In this document: positions 46,026 to 55,437 of the stretch, piece after piece | Position numbering within the stretch: position 1 is the stretch's first letter | Layout: every line of letters starts with the position of its first letter | Assembly (NCBI GenBank): GCA_027487775.1 | Contig: JAIYCY010000032.1 | Location: 124,001 to 188,000, forward strand | Length of the DNA stretch: 64,000 nucleotides | Direction: 5' to 3' | Origin: Planctomycetaceae bacterium | GTDB taxonomy: Bacteria; Planctomycetota; Phycisphaerae; Tepidisphaerales; Tepidisphaeraceae | Made by a program: the position numbers and the translations under genes | The notes under the pieces: generated by a model | What the model saw: the letters and a program-made list of their open reading frames with translations, nothing else | Databases searched by the model: none | Told to the model about the DNA's origin: nothing

Positions 46026-46454
46026 GGACACGACTCCTTCCGTGACTGCATCCGATCGGCTGAGATGCGGTGACGCTTGTTTCCTTTGCGGGCAAGTCAA
46101 TTTGCCTGCATCAGACAGCATTTGGCGATCCGTCGCCCAGGAAGTTGTCTGGCAACACAGATACCAGCTTCCGGGCCGATCCCTCCACTCCGCCGAGACG
46201 CCTGTGACCTCGTTCATCACGAGGCAGGCCGATGCAGCGTATCGGCGTCGGCCCTCTCGCCGCTTCGAGATCGCTCGGAGCCACCGTGCGAAAGGGCATC
46301 GACAGGCGAAAAACTAACTGATTTTTCGGGGCTTTCAACTCTCGCGCGCAAAAATGCCCGGAATTTTCGATTCTTCCGGGCATCAGACCTCTTGAATGGG
46401 TCAAAAAACGCGATTTTCGAAGCCCGGGCATGCAAAACGCCCGGATTCGGCGGC
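46026..46454. other. intergenic region upstream of the HU-like gene
   Basis: A 429-bp gap on the minus strand between gmd and the HU-like gene. It contains the gmd terminator and a second CCGGGC/GCCCGG hairpin near 46424-46445. It also holds an imperfect inverted repeat at 46088-46109 that could be an operator for the HU-like gene. Confidence 0.45.
46350..46383 (-). terminator. terminator of gmd
   Basis: A perfect 10-bp stem (ATGCCCGGAA / TTCCGGGCAT, loop of 10) is followed on the minus strand by TTTTT. It lies about 70 bases after the gmd stop. Confidence 0.8.
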
Positions 46455-47474
46455 TCATTTATGGCCATGCTCGCGCAGAATTCGTTCGTTCTTGGCCAGC
46501 GTCCAGTCCGCTTCGGTCATCATCTTGGCGAGCGCTTTGAACGTGACCTTGGGGGTCCAGTTCAGCACGCGTTTGGCCTTGGCGGGGTCACCGAGCAGGA
46601 GATCGACTTCGGTCGGGCGGAAATAGCGGGGATCGATTTCAACGTGATCTTTCCAGTTCAGACCGAGGTGTCCGAAGACTTCATCGAGAAACTCACGCAC
46701 CGAGTGCGTCTCGCCGGTTGCGACGACATAGTCATCGCCCTTGGGCTGTTGCAGCATGAGCCACATCGCTTCGATGTAATCGCCGGCAAACCCCCAATCG
46801 CGCTTGGCTTCGATGTTGCCGAGGAACAGCTTCTTCTGCAGACCTTCTTTGATGCGACCGGCGGCGCGGGTGATCTTGCGCGTCACGAACGTTTCACCGC
46901 GGCGCGGGCTTTCGTGATTGAACAGGATCCCGTTGCTCGCGTGCATGTCATATGCCTCGCGATAATTGAGGACCTGCCAATAGCTGTAGACCTTCGCACA
47001 CGCATAAGGCGACCGCGGGTAGAATGGGGTCTTTTCGGTCTGGGGTGTCTCGACGACCTTGCCGTACATTTCCGAACTGGATGCCTGATAAAAGCGAATG
47101 TTCTTATCGACGTCGCGGATCGCTTCCAGGAGGTTGATCGTGCCGAGGGCGTCGGTCTGCACGGTATAGACCGGTTGATCAAAGCTCACGCGGACGTGTG
47201 ACTGAGCGCCGAGGTTGTAAACTTCATGCGGCCTGACCCGCGAGAGGATCTCGCGCATGCCGGTGCCGTCGACCAGATCTCCGAAATGCAGGAAGAGTCG
47301 TACGTCGCGTTCGTGGGGATCGCGATAGAGGTGATCGATGCGTTCGGTGTTGAACGAGCTTGATCGACGGATCACGCCATGGACATCGTATCCCTTGGCG
47401 AGCAAAAACTCAGCGAGGTAAGAGCCGTCCTGGCCGGTGATGCCCGTGACGAGCGCGACTTTTTTATCAGACAT
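46455..47474 (-). CDS. gmd: GDP-mannose 4,6-dehydratase
   Basis: A 339-residue short-chain dehydratase forming GDP-4-keto-6-deoxymannose, the precursor of GDP-fucose and GDP-rhamnose. Visible are the NADP loop ([18 protein letters not shown]), the [15 protein letters not shown] segment, the catalytic region (QASSSEMYG and [12 protein letters not shown]), [18 protein letters not shown], and [23 protein letters not shown] lies 8 bases before the start at 47474. An inverted repeat CTACCG-N8-CGGTAG (47530-47549) lies upstream and may be a regulator site. No fcl or rmd reductase is in the window. Confidence 0.95.
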   Translation of the reverse strand: MSDKKVALVTGITGQDGSYLAEFLLAKGYDVHGVIRRSSSFNTERIDHLYRDPHERDVRLFLHFGDLVDGTGMREILSRVRPHEVYNLGAQSHVRVSFDQPVYTVQTDALGTINLLEAIRDVDKNIRFYQASSSEMYGKVVETPQTEKTPFYPRSPYACAKVYSYWQVLNYREAYDMHASNGILFNHESPRRGETFVTRKITRAAGRIKEGLQKKLFLGNIEAKRDWGFAGDYIEAMWLMLQQPKGDDYVVATGETHSVREFLDEVFGHLGLNWKDHVEIDPRYFRPTEVDLLLGDPAKAKRVLNWTPKVTFKALAKMMTEADWTLAKNERILREHGHK

Positions 47475-47639
47475 AATCGATCCTCTGTTGCTAAGACATT
47501 TCGTGTTCAAACGAACGGAACATCGAAACCTACCGGATAACATCGGTAGATTGAAGGGGCAGCTTAACCACACTGCCGCGAGATTCCGCTTGCGGGCGAT
47601 TGACAGACCGAGAATGCGCGGGCCAGCGACGCTTTTTGC

Positions 47640-48656
47640 CTAGGCGATTGCCCTTCTCACGCGTTCGATCGTGCGTGCGATCGCGAGTGACTCCTCGATG
47701 CTGATGAACGGCAGGGCATGATTGAGCACCGCGTCTGCGAATGCGTCGGCCTCGATGCCATAGAGCGGACGGTCGTCGGCGATTCGATGGATGATCGGCT
47801 CGGGCGTCAGGGGCTTTGAGCCTGGGGAGTCTTGTTTGGGCGGGGTCGAGTAGGCTTGAATGACCTCACCGCGTCCGGGCGGTGGCTTCCACGGAATGGG
47901 CACGCGTAGAAAGCCTTCCTCGCCGCAGACGAATGCGCTGTTGTCGGTCTGCAGCATCATGCCACAGGTGAATTCGCTGGTCATGCCGCAGGGAAACTTC
48001 ATGACGACCGTTGTCACTTCATCCACGCCGCTTACGTGCTGAGTCGAGACGGCATGGACTTCGCTCGGCTCGGCCCGTGCGAGACGCTGCGCAAAGCTGA
48101 TGCAGTAGCACCCCACATCCATCAACGCCCCGCCCGCGAGATTCGGATCAAAGCGGATGTTGCCCACATGATTCCTCACGCGATAGCAAAAACTCGTCCG
48201 AACGTGTCGCACGCGCCCGATCGCCCCATCTCGAACCAACTCCATGAGCTTGAGCGTCTGCGGATGCGCGAGATACATGAATGCTTCGATCAGCACCCGC
48301 CCCGAATCCCGCGCCGCGCCCGCCATTGCCTCGGCTTCGGCGACGCTCACCGCAAGCGGCTTTTCGCACAACACGTGCTTTCCAGCCCGCAGCGCGCGGA
48401 TCGTCCATTCCGCGTGCATGGTGTTCGGAAGACTCAGGTAGATCGCCTCAACGTCCTGGCGTCGGAGCAATTCGTCATACCCGCCCACCGCCTCGGCGAT
48501 GTTGTGCACGGCGGCGAAAGATCTGGCCGACTCCATCGAACGCGATCCGACCGCAACGAGTTGACTCTTCGACTCCGATCCACTGGCTCTCACACCTTCG
48601 GCGAACTGTCTTGCGATGTTGCCCGTACCCAGAATGCCCCAACGCAACCGCTTCAT
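47640..48656 (-). CDS. Gfo/Idh/MocA-family oxidoreductase
   Basis: A 338-residue NAD(P)-dependent sugar or polyol dehydrogenase-like protein. The Rossmann loop is WGILGTGNIARQFAEGV; the family EKP motif is in HVLCEKPLAVS, followed by EAFMYLAHPQ and the C-terminal beta-sheet domain with GGALMDVGCYC. AAGGAG lies 6 bases before the start. It sits between gmd and a sensor kinase on the same strand, 59 bases after the kinase. Nucleotide-sugar metabolism is a reasonable guess from the neighbour but unproven. Confidence 0.88.
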   Translation of the reverse strand: MKRLRWGILGTGNIARQFAEGVRASGSESKSQLVAVGSRSMESARSFAAVHNIAEAVGGYDELLRRQDVEAIYLSLPNTMHAEWTIRALRAGKHVLCEKPLAVSVAEAEAMAGAARDSGRVLIEAFMYLAHPQTLKLMELVRDGAIGRVRHVRTSFCYRVRNHVGNIRFDPNLAGGALMDVGCYCISFAQRLARAEPSEVHAVSTQHVSGVDEVTTVVMKFPCGMTSEFTCGMMLQTDNSAFVCGEEGFLRVPIPWKPPPGRGEVIQAYSTPPKQDSPGSKPLTPEPIIHRIADDRPLYGIEADAFADAVLNHALPFISIEESLAIARTIERVRRAIA

Positions 48657-48715
48657 GAAAGCTCCTTCTGCCGATCCAAACAGGCGACCGCCGATCGATG
48701 ATGACGACCGCCGGT

Positions 48716-50122
48716 CTATCGAGACGACATCGTCAATTCATTTGAAGAAAACTCACTCGGCGCACTCTCGGGCAGCAGACAGGTCGCCGTCGTCCCGCGA
48801 CCCACCTGACTGACCAGTCGCACCGTCCCGCCTAATGCGTGTACGGCATGCTTGACGATGGCAAGTCCCAAACCCGTCCCACGCCCACCGCCCGAACGGG
48901 CATTATCGACTTGATAAAATCGCTCGAAGACGCGTTCGAGGTGCTCCTGGGGAATCCCACAGCCTGTATCAACGACCGTGATCTGCACATCCCTGCCCAG
49001 TCGCTCGACAAGCACATCCACCGTCCCGCCCGACGGCGTAAACTTGATCGCGTTCTCGACCAGATTCTTCAGCAGCAAATCCAAGAGCCTGCGATCCGAG
49101 ACGAATTCCAGATCGCCCGGCGAATGCGTGATGGAAAGGCGAACGCCCTTTTCCGAGGCAAACGGCTCCCACGTCCCTTGCAACACACCAGTCAGATCGA
49201 CGGCGCGCATCGGAGCAAAATGGGGTTTGAGATCCGCGCTCTCAACGCGCGAAAGATCGAGCAAGTCGCGCAACATTTCTTCCAGCCTTTTGAGATGACC
49301 TTCGATGATGCCGATGCAACGCTGCGCGGTGGCGGGGTCTTCGGAAAAGATGTCGCGCAAGGTTTCGAAAGCGACCTTGATCGCGCTGATGGGCGTGCGG
49401 AGTTCGTGAGAAGCGTTGGCCACGAAATCGGTCTTCATCTGGATCGCGCCTGCGAGCGTCGAAACGTCCCGCAGCACGATGAGCACGCCCTGCGTTTCCG
49501 TTCGCTCGGCGATCGCTTGAAAGCTCAGCCGCTGGCTGTCGCGGATCAGTTTCAGTTCACGATGGACAGGAGATCGCACATCCTGACTCGGCTCGGGCGA
49601 GAGCTTTTGGACCGAGTCGAACAAATCCAGCAGCACGGCATCACCGACCGCGCTGGCAAACTTCTTGCCAATCAGCTGCTGCGGCGGAACCTGCAGCAAT
49701 CGCTCGGCGGGTGCGTTGACGAGTACGATCCGCTCATTGGCATCAGACAGCAAGATCGGGTCCGGCAGCGCATCGACCAGAAGCTGCAGATTCGCGCGCT
49801 GCTGTCTGAGCGACTCGAGCTGGCTTTGGGCCTGCTGTGCGAGGCGATTCAGTTTCTCTCCCAATCGTCGAACATCGCTGGAACCGGTCTCGAGATGCGC
49901 CCGTGTCTGCCACTCACCCGCCGCCAATCGCTCGGCCTGACTTGCCAGACTCCGCACCGGCGTGACCCACCGACGTCGCATCACCAGCAAAGTGACCAGA
50001 AGTGATCCGATCAACACCCCACCGACCAGCGCCCCCACCGTCCGCAGCCAAGGCGTTGATCCCTCCATGGAAACGCCTGTTGCAATCAGGGCAACATCCG
50101 ACTCGGCTAACCGTCGCAGCAT
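48716..50122 (-). CDS. PhoR-like sensor histidine kinase, short N-terminus
   Basis: A 468-residue kinase with one membrane helix (about 30-48), a HAMP segment (WVTPVRSLASQAERLAAGEW), a PAS domain (about 105-220), a HisKA domain with phospho-acceptor H239 (NASHELRTPIS) and HATPase boxes (NLVENAIKFT, DTGCGIP, GRGTGLGLAIV). Two-helix sensors have a first membrane helix and a periplasmic loop that are missing here. A stop codon (50132-50134) lies just upstream in frame, so the protein cannot be longer. No response-regulator gene is adjacent. Confidence 0.88.
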   Translation of the reverse strand: MLRRLAESDVALIATGVSMEGSTPWLRTVGALVGGVLIGSLLVTLLVMRRRWVTPVRSLASQAERLAAGEWQTRAHLETGSSDVRRLGEKLNRLAQQAQSQLESLRQQRANLQLLVDALPDPILLSDANERIVLVNAPAERLLQVPPQQLIGKKFASAVGDAVLLDLFDSVQKLSPEPSQDVRSPVHRELKLIRDSQRLSFQAIAERTETQGVLIVLRDVSTLAGAIQMKTDFVANASHELRTPISAIKVAFETLRDIFSEDPATAQRCIGIIEGHLKRLEEMLRDLLDLSRVESADLKPHFAPMRAVDLTGVLQGTWEPFASEKGVRLSITHSPGDLEFVSDRRLLDLLLKNLVENAIKFTPSGGTVDVLVERLGRDVQITVVDTGCGIPQEHLERVFERFYQVDNARSGGGRGTGLGLAIVKHAVHALGGTVRLVSQVGRGTTATCLLPESAPSEFSSNELTMSSR

Positions 50123-50221
50123 GGGGGCATGTTATCCGATCGTCGACAGCCGCGCCAGTCGGCAACGTCTTCGCGCTCCAGTCTTCTCGAAATCTTTGCG
50201 CATCCGTGTACATTCTCGCCC

Positions 50222-51304
50222 ATGCCGCTATCCATGAAGCCCACGTCGCAGTGCAAACATGATCTGGTTGCCCTCGGTGAGACGATGATCCGTCTTTCCC
50301 CGCCGGGCCACGGGCGAATCGAATTCGCGCCGATGCTCGAAGTCTGGGTCGGCGGAGGTGAATACAATGTCGCCTACGCACTCGCGCGCCTCGGCCTGCG
50401 CACGGGATGGGTGGGCGGCCTCAACACATCTCCGATGGGTGCTGTGGTTCGCAATCACGCCCGCGCGGTGGGTGTTGATGTCACACATGCGGTCAACCGC
50501 AAATGGGACGGCGTGGGTAAGAAGGATCGCATCGGACTCAATTTCACCGAAGTCGGTCACGGCAAGCGCGCCAGCACGACGCTCTACGATCGCGGACACA
50601 GCGCAACAGCGGGCCTTAAGCCTGGCGACATCGACTGGAAAAAGCTCTTTGTCGATGAAGGCGTCCGCTGGTTCCATACCGGGGGGATCATGGCATCGCT
50701 GAGTGATTCGACCAAGCTCGTTGTCGCAGAGGCGGTGAAGGCCGCGCATGAAGCGGGCACCGTCGTCAGCTACGATCTGAACTTTCGATCCAAGCTCTGG
50801 AAGAGCGAAGAGGCTATCGCCACCACCCGGCCGCTCGTGCCCTATATCGACTGCCTGATCGGCAATGAAGAGGATTTTGAAAAGGTTCTGGGCTATCACT
50901 CCGGCGTCGATGTCGAGAAGGGGGAACTCGACACGAGTAAATTCAAAGACATGGTCAGCCGCGTGGTGAAGGACTTCCCGAATGTGAAAGTCGTAGGCAC
51001 AACACTCCGAGGCGTGAAGACAGCGACGATCAACGACTGGTCGGCGATCATGTGGTCGGACGGCGTCTTCTATGACGGGATCACCATGCCCGACCTCGAG
51101 ATCGAAGACCGCGTCGGCGGAGGCGATGGTTTTGCCAGTGGATTCACCTACGGTTTCCTCACCGGACAGGACCCGCAGACATGCGTGAATCTCGGCGTCG
51201 CTCACGGCGCGATGCTGATGAGCACCCGCGGAGATTCAAGCCAGATCGACCTCGACGAACTCCTTCACGTCGCAGGCGGTGGCAGCGCGCGAATCAAGCG
51301 ATGA
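50222..51304 (+). CDS. PfkB-family sugar kinase (2-keto-3-deoxygluconate-kinase-like)
   Basis: A 360-residue ribokinase-fold kinase. The N-terminal ALGETMIRLSPPGHGRIE segment and EVWVGGGEYNVAYALARLG are typical of KDG kinases. The catalytic Asp is in DRVGGGDGFASGF, the GAGD-type anion hole. It would phosphorylate 2-keto-3-deoxygluconate or a related sugar acid. No KDPG aldolase is nearby. The start is either 50222 or 50234, with no clear ribosome-binding site. It is divergent from the sensor kinase with a 99-bp gap. Confidence 0.83.
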   Translation: MPLSMKPTSQCKHDLVALGETMIRLSPPGHGRIEFAPMLEVWVGGGEYNVAYALARLGLRTGWVGGLNTSPMGAVVRNHARAVGVDVTHAVNRKWDGVGKKDRIGLNFTEVGHGKRASTTLYDRGHSATAGLKPGDIDWKKLFVDEGVRWFHTGGIMASLSDSTKLVVAEAVKAAHEAGTVVSYDLNFRSKLWKSEEAIATTRPLVPYIDCLIGNEEDFEKVLGYHSGVDVEKGELDTSKFKDMVSRVVKDFPNVKVVGTTLRGVKTATINDWSAIMWSDGVFYDGITMPDLEIEDRVGGGDGFASGFTYGFLTGQDPQTCVNLGVAHGAMLMSTRGDSSQIDLDELLHVAGGGSARIKR

Positions 51305-51358
51305 ATCAGAATCGCTTCTCGTTTAAGTGCGCACAAATGCAAGACGAAGCCTGTCCAG

Positions 51359-51835
51359 TCACGCCGCCTCGACATGAGAGGGTCTGCGCGCTGGTTGAAC
51401 GTGGGATTGAACCGTCGATCGTGCTTGGGTGGGGCTTCGCGGCGCACTTTGCACTGCACTCCGCGTCATGCCTGGCGCGGTCGATCGCGCCCTGACGTGC
51501 GGGCCGATGATGACAACGGGTTTTCCCTTGGGTGCGGGCTGCGGATGTTTGGCTTGTTCGCGGGCCAGATGGATACGCATGCGTGCTTCGTCAAGTTTAG
51601 CCGCCGCGCGGGCGGCCCAATGCTCAAGTCGCTCGCGTACGGTCGGGCGAACAAACGGGTTCTCATACGCCATTGTCTGAAGCCGATAGTCCACATGCAC
51701 GCTCACACGCAACCGACTCTGGTCCAGTCCGAGTTGCGGATCGATCACCGGACGTCTGCCGAGGATCGCTGAGTAGATTCGAAGTTCCGGCGTGTTCGAC
51801 GGCGCTAGCGCGCGAGCAGATACGACTTCAGGCAT
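51359..51835 (-). CDS. 158-aa hypothetical protein
   Basis: A short basic protein with an ordered N-terminal part (ELRIYSAILGRRPVIDPQLG, YRLQTMAYENPFVRPTVRER), a helix (LEHWAARAAAKLDEARMRIHL) and a disordered Pro/Ser/Arg-rich tail. I recognise no family. GGAGG lies 7 bases before the ATG, which supports a real gene. It lies downstream of queE on the same strand (160-bp gap) and its 3' end faces the KDG-kinase-like gene. Confidence 0.6.
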   Translation of the reverse strand: MPEVVSARALAPSNTPELRIYSAILGRRPVIDPQLGLDQSRLRVSVHVDYRLQTMAYENPFVRPTVRERLEHWAARAAAKLDEARMRIHLAREQAKHPQPAPKGKPVVIIGPHVRARSTAPGMTRSAVQSAPRSPTQARSTVQSHVQPARRPSHVEAA

Positions 51836-51995
51836 CGCGATCCTCCAAAGCCATCCCGGTCCAAAACAACTTGGCCCGGAGCGGTCTTATGGGATCGACC
51901 ACTCGACATCCCGATCACCAACATTGCTCTTCTTCGGAACGTCCGCATAACGCGAGCGACGCTCTCGGACGGGCCGAGACCGACGCCCCGATGAC

Positions 51996-52712
51996 TTAGG
52001 TCCCGCGTCGATTTCCGTAAAGCTCCACATGCAGCCGCGGGCAGTATCGAAACCCTCGCGTCTTGCACAATTCGCTCACCCACCCGGCCCGACTTCGCAA
52101 AGTCGCCTCGTCGGTTCCCTCGGGCATCAACAGCACATCCTCGCCCCGCCAATTCTTTAGTTCATCCAACATCGCGTCGATCTCGCTCACATCTGTTTCA
52201 TCGCTTACCACGAACTTCAATTGGACATCCCGACCCGTCGCCCGAGCCTGATCGATAAACTGCTGCACGACCGCCGGTCGACGTCGCTGTGACTCGTGCG
52301 ATTCCGCAAAACGACCGCGCTCGCGCTCGCGCGGCGTGCTGTTGGACAGTTTGGGCGACACACTCGCCAGATCACATTCGATCTCCTTGAATACCGTTCC
52401 TGCCGTCTCGATCGTCAAATGCCGCGTGCCATCCGCACCACGACGTAGTCGCCGCGCGAGTTCCACGATTTCGGGCATGATCATCGGCTCACCGCCCGTC
52501 AACACCACGTGTCCGCACCGATACGCCTCCACCTCGTGCACAATCTGATCCAACTCCATCGTCGGACCTTCAGGTGACCAACTCGCATAAGGCGTATCGC
52601 ACCAAACGCATCTCAGATTGCAGCCACTGACACGCACGAACACCGAAGGCACGCCGAGCAGTTTTCCCTCGCCTTGGATGGAATGAAAGATTTCCGAAAT
52701 GCGTGTTCCCAT
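51996..52712 (-). CDS. queE: 7-carboxy-7-deazaguanine synthase
   Basis: A 238-residue radical-SAM enzyme making CDG, the ring-contraction step toward queuosine and archaeosine-type 7-deazaguanines. The motif C31-x3-C35-x2-C38 (SGCNLRCVWCDT) is intact, with FHSIQGEG at the N-terminus and HVVLTGGEPMI following. A charged insertion (about residues 123-145, PRERERGRFAESHESQRRRP) is present. No queC, queD or queF is in the window. Confidence 0.93.
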   Translation of the reverse strand: MGTRISEIFHSIQGEGKLLGVPSVFVRVSGCNLRCVWCDTPYASWSPEGPTMELDQIVHEVEAYRCGHVVLTGGEPMIMPEIVELARRLRRGADGTRHLTIETAGTVFKEIECDLASVSPKLSNSTPRERERGRFAESHESQRRRPAVVQQFIDQARATGRDVQLKFVVSDETDVSEIDAMLDELKNWRGEDVLLMPEGTDEATLRSRAGWVSELCKTRGFRYCPRLHVELYGNRRGT

Positions 52713-52848
52713 CGTTCTTCCAAACCGCTTCGTCGCGGCTCGCGACTGTTTTTAGACTTACGCAGGTTGAACCCAACCAAGAAAGCGTCCATGGCTGATC
52801 GGTCGGCGTAAGGTTTACCTCAACGCGATCGATCGTACCATCCATGCC

Positions 52849-54150
52849 ATGCGCGATCTTGCTCTGCGTGAACCGCTCATCGTTCTCGGATGGCTTGGCC
52901 GGCTGCGTTGGCTTGCGGTGGTCGGGCAAGTCTCTGCCACGCTTGTTGCCGTGCTGTGTCTTGGGCTGAGTTTGCCGGTGCCCTGGATGATCGGCATCAT
53001 TGCACTGACGGCGGTTTCCAATCTTTTGCTCGCGCTCCTGCAACGTCGCGCCTGCGCGACATCGTTGAACATCCCGCGCGGGATCGTGCCTGCGGTCGTG
53101 TTGCTCGACATGCTGCTGCTCAGCGCCGTTCTCTATTTGAGTGGCGGGTCGACCAATCCATTCGCGATTTTGTTTGTGGTGCATGTCGCGATCGCGGTTG
53201 TGTTGTTGCCGGGCAGGCAGGCGTGGCTGATGGTCGGCGCGGCCAGCCTCTTTTTTGCGGCCCTCACCGTCTGGCATCAGCCGCTCGAATCCGCCTCAGG
53301 CCATATCTCCAGACGATGGCACGAGGTCGGCTCATGGCTTGCGCTCGTCCTGAGCTGCGGGTTGATCGCCTACTTCATCGGCCGAGTGCAGCGGGCACTG
53401 CGTCAGCGTGATGAAGAGCTCCAGACGTTCCGTATCCGCGCCGAGCGCAGCGAAAGACTCGCTGCCGTCACCGCTCTGGCCGCCGGCGCGGCGCACGAAC
53501 TCGGCTCGCCGCTCGGCACGATCGCGGTCGTTTCCAAGGAACTCGAGCTCGCCAGCACATCGTCAACGACTCCATCAGGACTTGCGCCTGAGCTTATCGA
53601 CGACATCCGACTCATTCGTCAGGAGGTCGATCGGTGTCGTGGCATCCTCACGCGCATGCGACTCGACGTCGGCGACGATCTGAATCACAAGTCAGGCGAA
53701 ATGGACGCACAGTCATTTGCCGACGGCGCGATCGCCGATCTCACCGATGATCGCAAGCCGCGTGTGCGGATCGAGATTTCGCCTGAATCGCGGCGGATCG
53801 AGGTGCCCAGCCGTGCGATTGTTCGCGCGGTGGGTGTTTTGCTGCGGAACGGCTTTGAGGCAAGCCCGCACGGCGCGGAGGTCATGCTCCGCATTCGCAT
53901 CGAAGCCGGGGAAGGCGTCGCCGAGGTTCAGGATCAGGGCACCGGCATGCCGCCGGAGATTCTCGCCCGAGCGGGCGAGCCCTTTTTCACCACCAAGGAA
54001 CTAGGCCGCGGAATGGGCATGGGCCTGTTCATCGTCAAGCTCATCGCCGAGCAGAGCAACGGCCGACTCGTTCTGCAGAGCCAGCCCGGCCAGGGGACCA
54101 TCGCTCAACTCCGCTGGAAGCTCGCGCGATCGCCCGCCTCGACCCGGTAG
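52849..54150 (+). CDS. RegB/PrrB-like redox sensor histidine kinase
   Basis: A 433-residue membrane kinase with about six helices in residues 15-180. The quinone-binding motif of RegB/PrrB/ActS, GG-x-x-NPF, is present at 99-105 (SGGSTNPF), followed by the expected helix ending LLPGRQ. The H-box is HELGSPLGTI (H216), and the ATP domain has RNGFEASP, DQGTGMP and GRGMGMGLFIV. In proteobacteria this family senses quinone redox state and controls respiration. A partner regulator gene is not adjacent; the neighbours are queE (divergent) and a PEP-CTERM gene (convergent). Confidence 0.88.
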   Translation: MRDLALREPLIVLGWLGRLRWLAVVGQVSATLVAVLCLGLSLPVPWMIGIIALTAVSNLLLALLQRRACATSLNIPRGIVPAVVLLDMLLLSAVLYLSGGSTNPFAILFVVHVAIAVVLLPGRQAWLMVGAASLFFAALTVWHQPLESASGHISRRWHEVGSWLALVLSCGLIAYFIGRVQRALRQRDEELQTFRIRAERSERLAAVTALAAGAAHELGSPLGTIAVVSKELELASTSSTTPSGLAPELIDDIRLIRQEVDRCRGILTRMRLDVGDDLNHKSGEMDAQSFADGAIADLTDDRKPRVRIEISPESRRIEVPSRAIVRAVGVLLRNGFEASPHGAEVMLRIRIEAGEGVAEVQDQGTGMPPEILARAGEPFFTTKELGRGMGMGLFIVKLIAEQSNGRLVLQSQPGQGTIAQLRWKLARSPASTR

Positions 54151-54202
54151 ATGACGATCCGTGACGGTGAGACGTCGCGAAAGGCAAGCCTGCAAAAGAA
54201 GA

Positions 54203-54232
54203 GCCCGCGTCGGCATTGAAACCGACGCGGGC
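54203..54232 (-). terminator. terminator of the PEP-CTERM gene
   Basis: A perfect 11-bp stem (GCCCGCGTCGG / CCGACGCGGGC, loop of 8) lies 45 bases after the minus-strand stop. TCTTCTTTT follows on the minus strand; it may also serve the convergent kinase gene. Confidence 0.75.
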
Positions 54233-54276
54233 AATGATTGAACAGAATGGTAAGGCACCCGTGTGGCAGCCGGGCT

Positions 54277-55437
54277 TCAGGCCTTGCGGCGACGAAGGGC
54301 GACAAGACCGAGACCCGCCACCGCACCGAGCACGGTCGGCTCGGGGACGGTGAAGACCATCGCCTGAAGGCCTTGGTTGGTGCTCATGGCGTAGATCACG
54401 CCCTGCCACGTGTAGGGGTCGAGTTGTGTGATGGCGCCCCACTTGAGGCTGCCCGTTGCGTTGGCGTTGCCTGTCAACGTGCCCGAAGTCGTGGTGAAGG
54501 GACCGGCAACCGTTGAAGGGGCCAGCGAGTTGGTCATGTCGTAGACACGGACGACCGAGCTTGTGGCATCAAGAACCGCGAGGTAGGGGGTTCCGTTGAT
54601 CGATGTGTAATCCATCGCCATGGCACTGCCATTGACGGTGGTGAAGCTGCTGTTGAGCGTGCCCGTCGATCCGGAGTATGACGTGAGACGGACAGCAGCC
54701 GAGGTCTGCTTGCCCAAGACGTCGTTGGCAGTTGCTCCGAATGTGAGCCCAAGCCGGAAGTCGCCGTTGTTGGCGCCGGTGATCGGATTGACCGCTGTCA
54801 GGGCACCCGCGCTGTCATAGACGACGTAGCCGTTCACGGTTCCAGCGACCGGTGCTACCGGAGCGACAAGGCCGTTGGTTGCGTTAAAGCCAGCTACAAT
54901 TCGCGTCGCAGAACCGGAACCAATCACGTCCAACGAATCACCCAAACGAGGAACTGCGGTGGATGCTCCCATGTTCACACTGGTCACCGTGGTGGTGTTC
55001 ACGAAAGTGGTCGGGGTGGCCGACTCATTGGCCCAGCGGTAGATCTTCATGCCGGTCACATTGGTTGATCCTGCGAGGTTATTCACATAGATCGCGCCAT
55101 CACCTGCAATGCCGACGGTATTGATTGTAAATGTACCACCCGTGATCACACCAGTGCCAAGGTTCAGAGTACCCGTCGGAACGCCGCTGGTTCCATTCAC
55201 CACTCGGATGTTGTTTCCGCCAGCGCGGCTGACAACGATCACGTTTCCGGTCGTGGGGTTGTACGCCATGCCGCGGGTGTTGTTGCCGGTGTCAAGCCAA
55301 GTTGCCCCACCTTCACCCGGAGCGAGCCAGCCGTCACCGGCGAAGCTGCTCAACGCGGTAAGTGTAGCCGCCGAGGCGATGGAGCCCGTGGCGAGCGTGG
55401 CGAGGACGGCCGATGCGATCAGAGACGTGCGCTTCAT
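54277..55437 (-). CDS. PEP-CTERM exported protein
   Basis: A 386-residue secreted protein. The signal peptide is MKRTSLIASAVLATLATGSI, cleaved near ASAA. The body is beta-rich, Thr/Gly/Asn-rich and lacks charged clusters (propeller-like: GMAYNPTTGNVIVVSRAGGN, GDGAIYVNNLAGST). The C-terminus is a PEP-CTERM sorting tag: VPEPTVLG, a helix, then LRRRKA. Such tags are processed by exosortase, which is not in this window. GGGAG precedes the start at 55437. It is possibly a matrix or surface protein. Confidence 0.88.
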   Translation of the reverse strand: MKRTSLIASAVLATLATGSIASAATLTALSSFAGDGWLAPGEGGATWLDTGNNTRGMAYNPTTGNVIVVSRAGGNNIRVVNGTSGVPTGTLNLGTGVITGGTFTINTVGIAGDGAIYVNNLAGSTNVTGMKIYRWANESATPTTFVNTTTVTSVNMGASTAVPRLGDSLDVIGSGSATRIVAGFNATNGLVAPVAPVAGTVNGYVVYDSAGALTAVNPITGANNGDFRLGLTFGATANDVLGKQTSAAVRLTSYSGSTGTLNSSFTTVNGSAMAMDYTSINGTPYLAVLDATSSVVRVYDMTNSLAPSTVAGPFTTTSGTLTGNANATGSLKWGAITQLDPYTWQGVIYAMSTNQGLQAMVFTVPEPTVLGAVAGLGLVALRRRKA

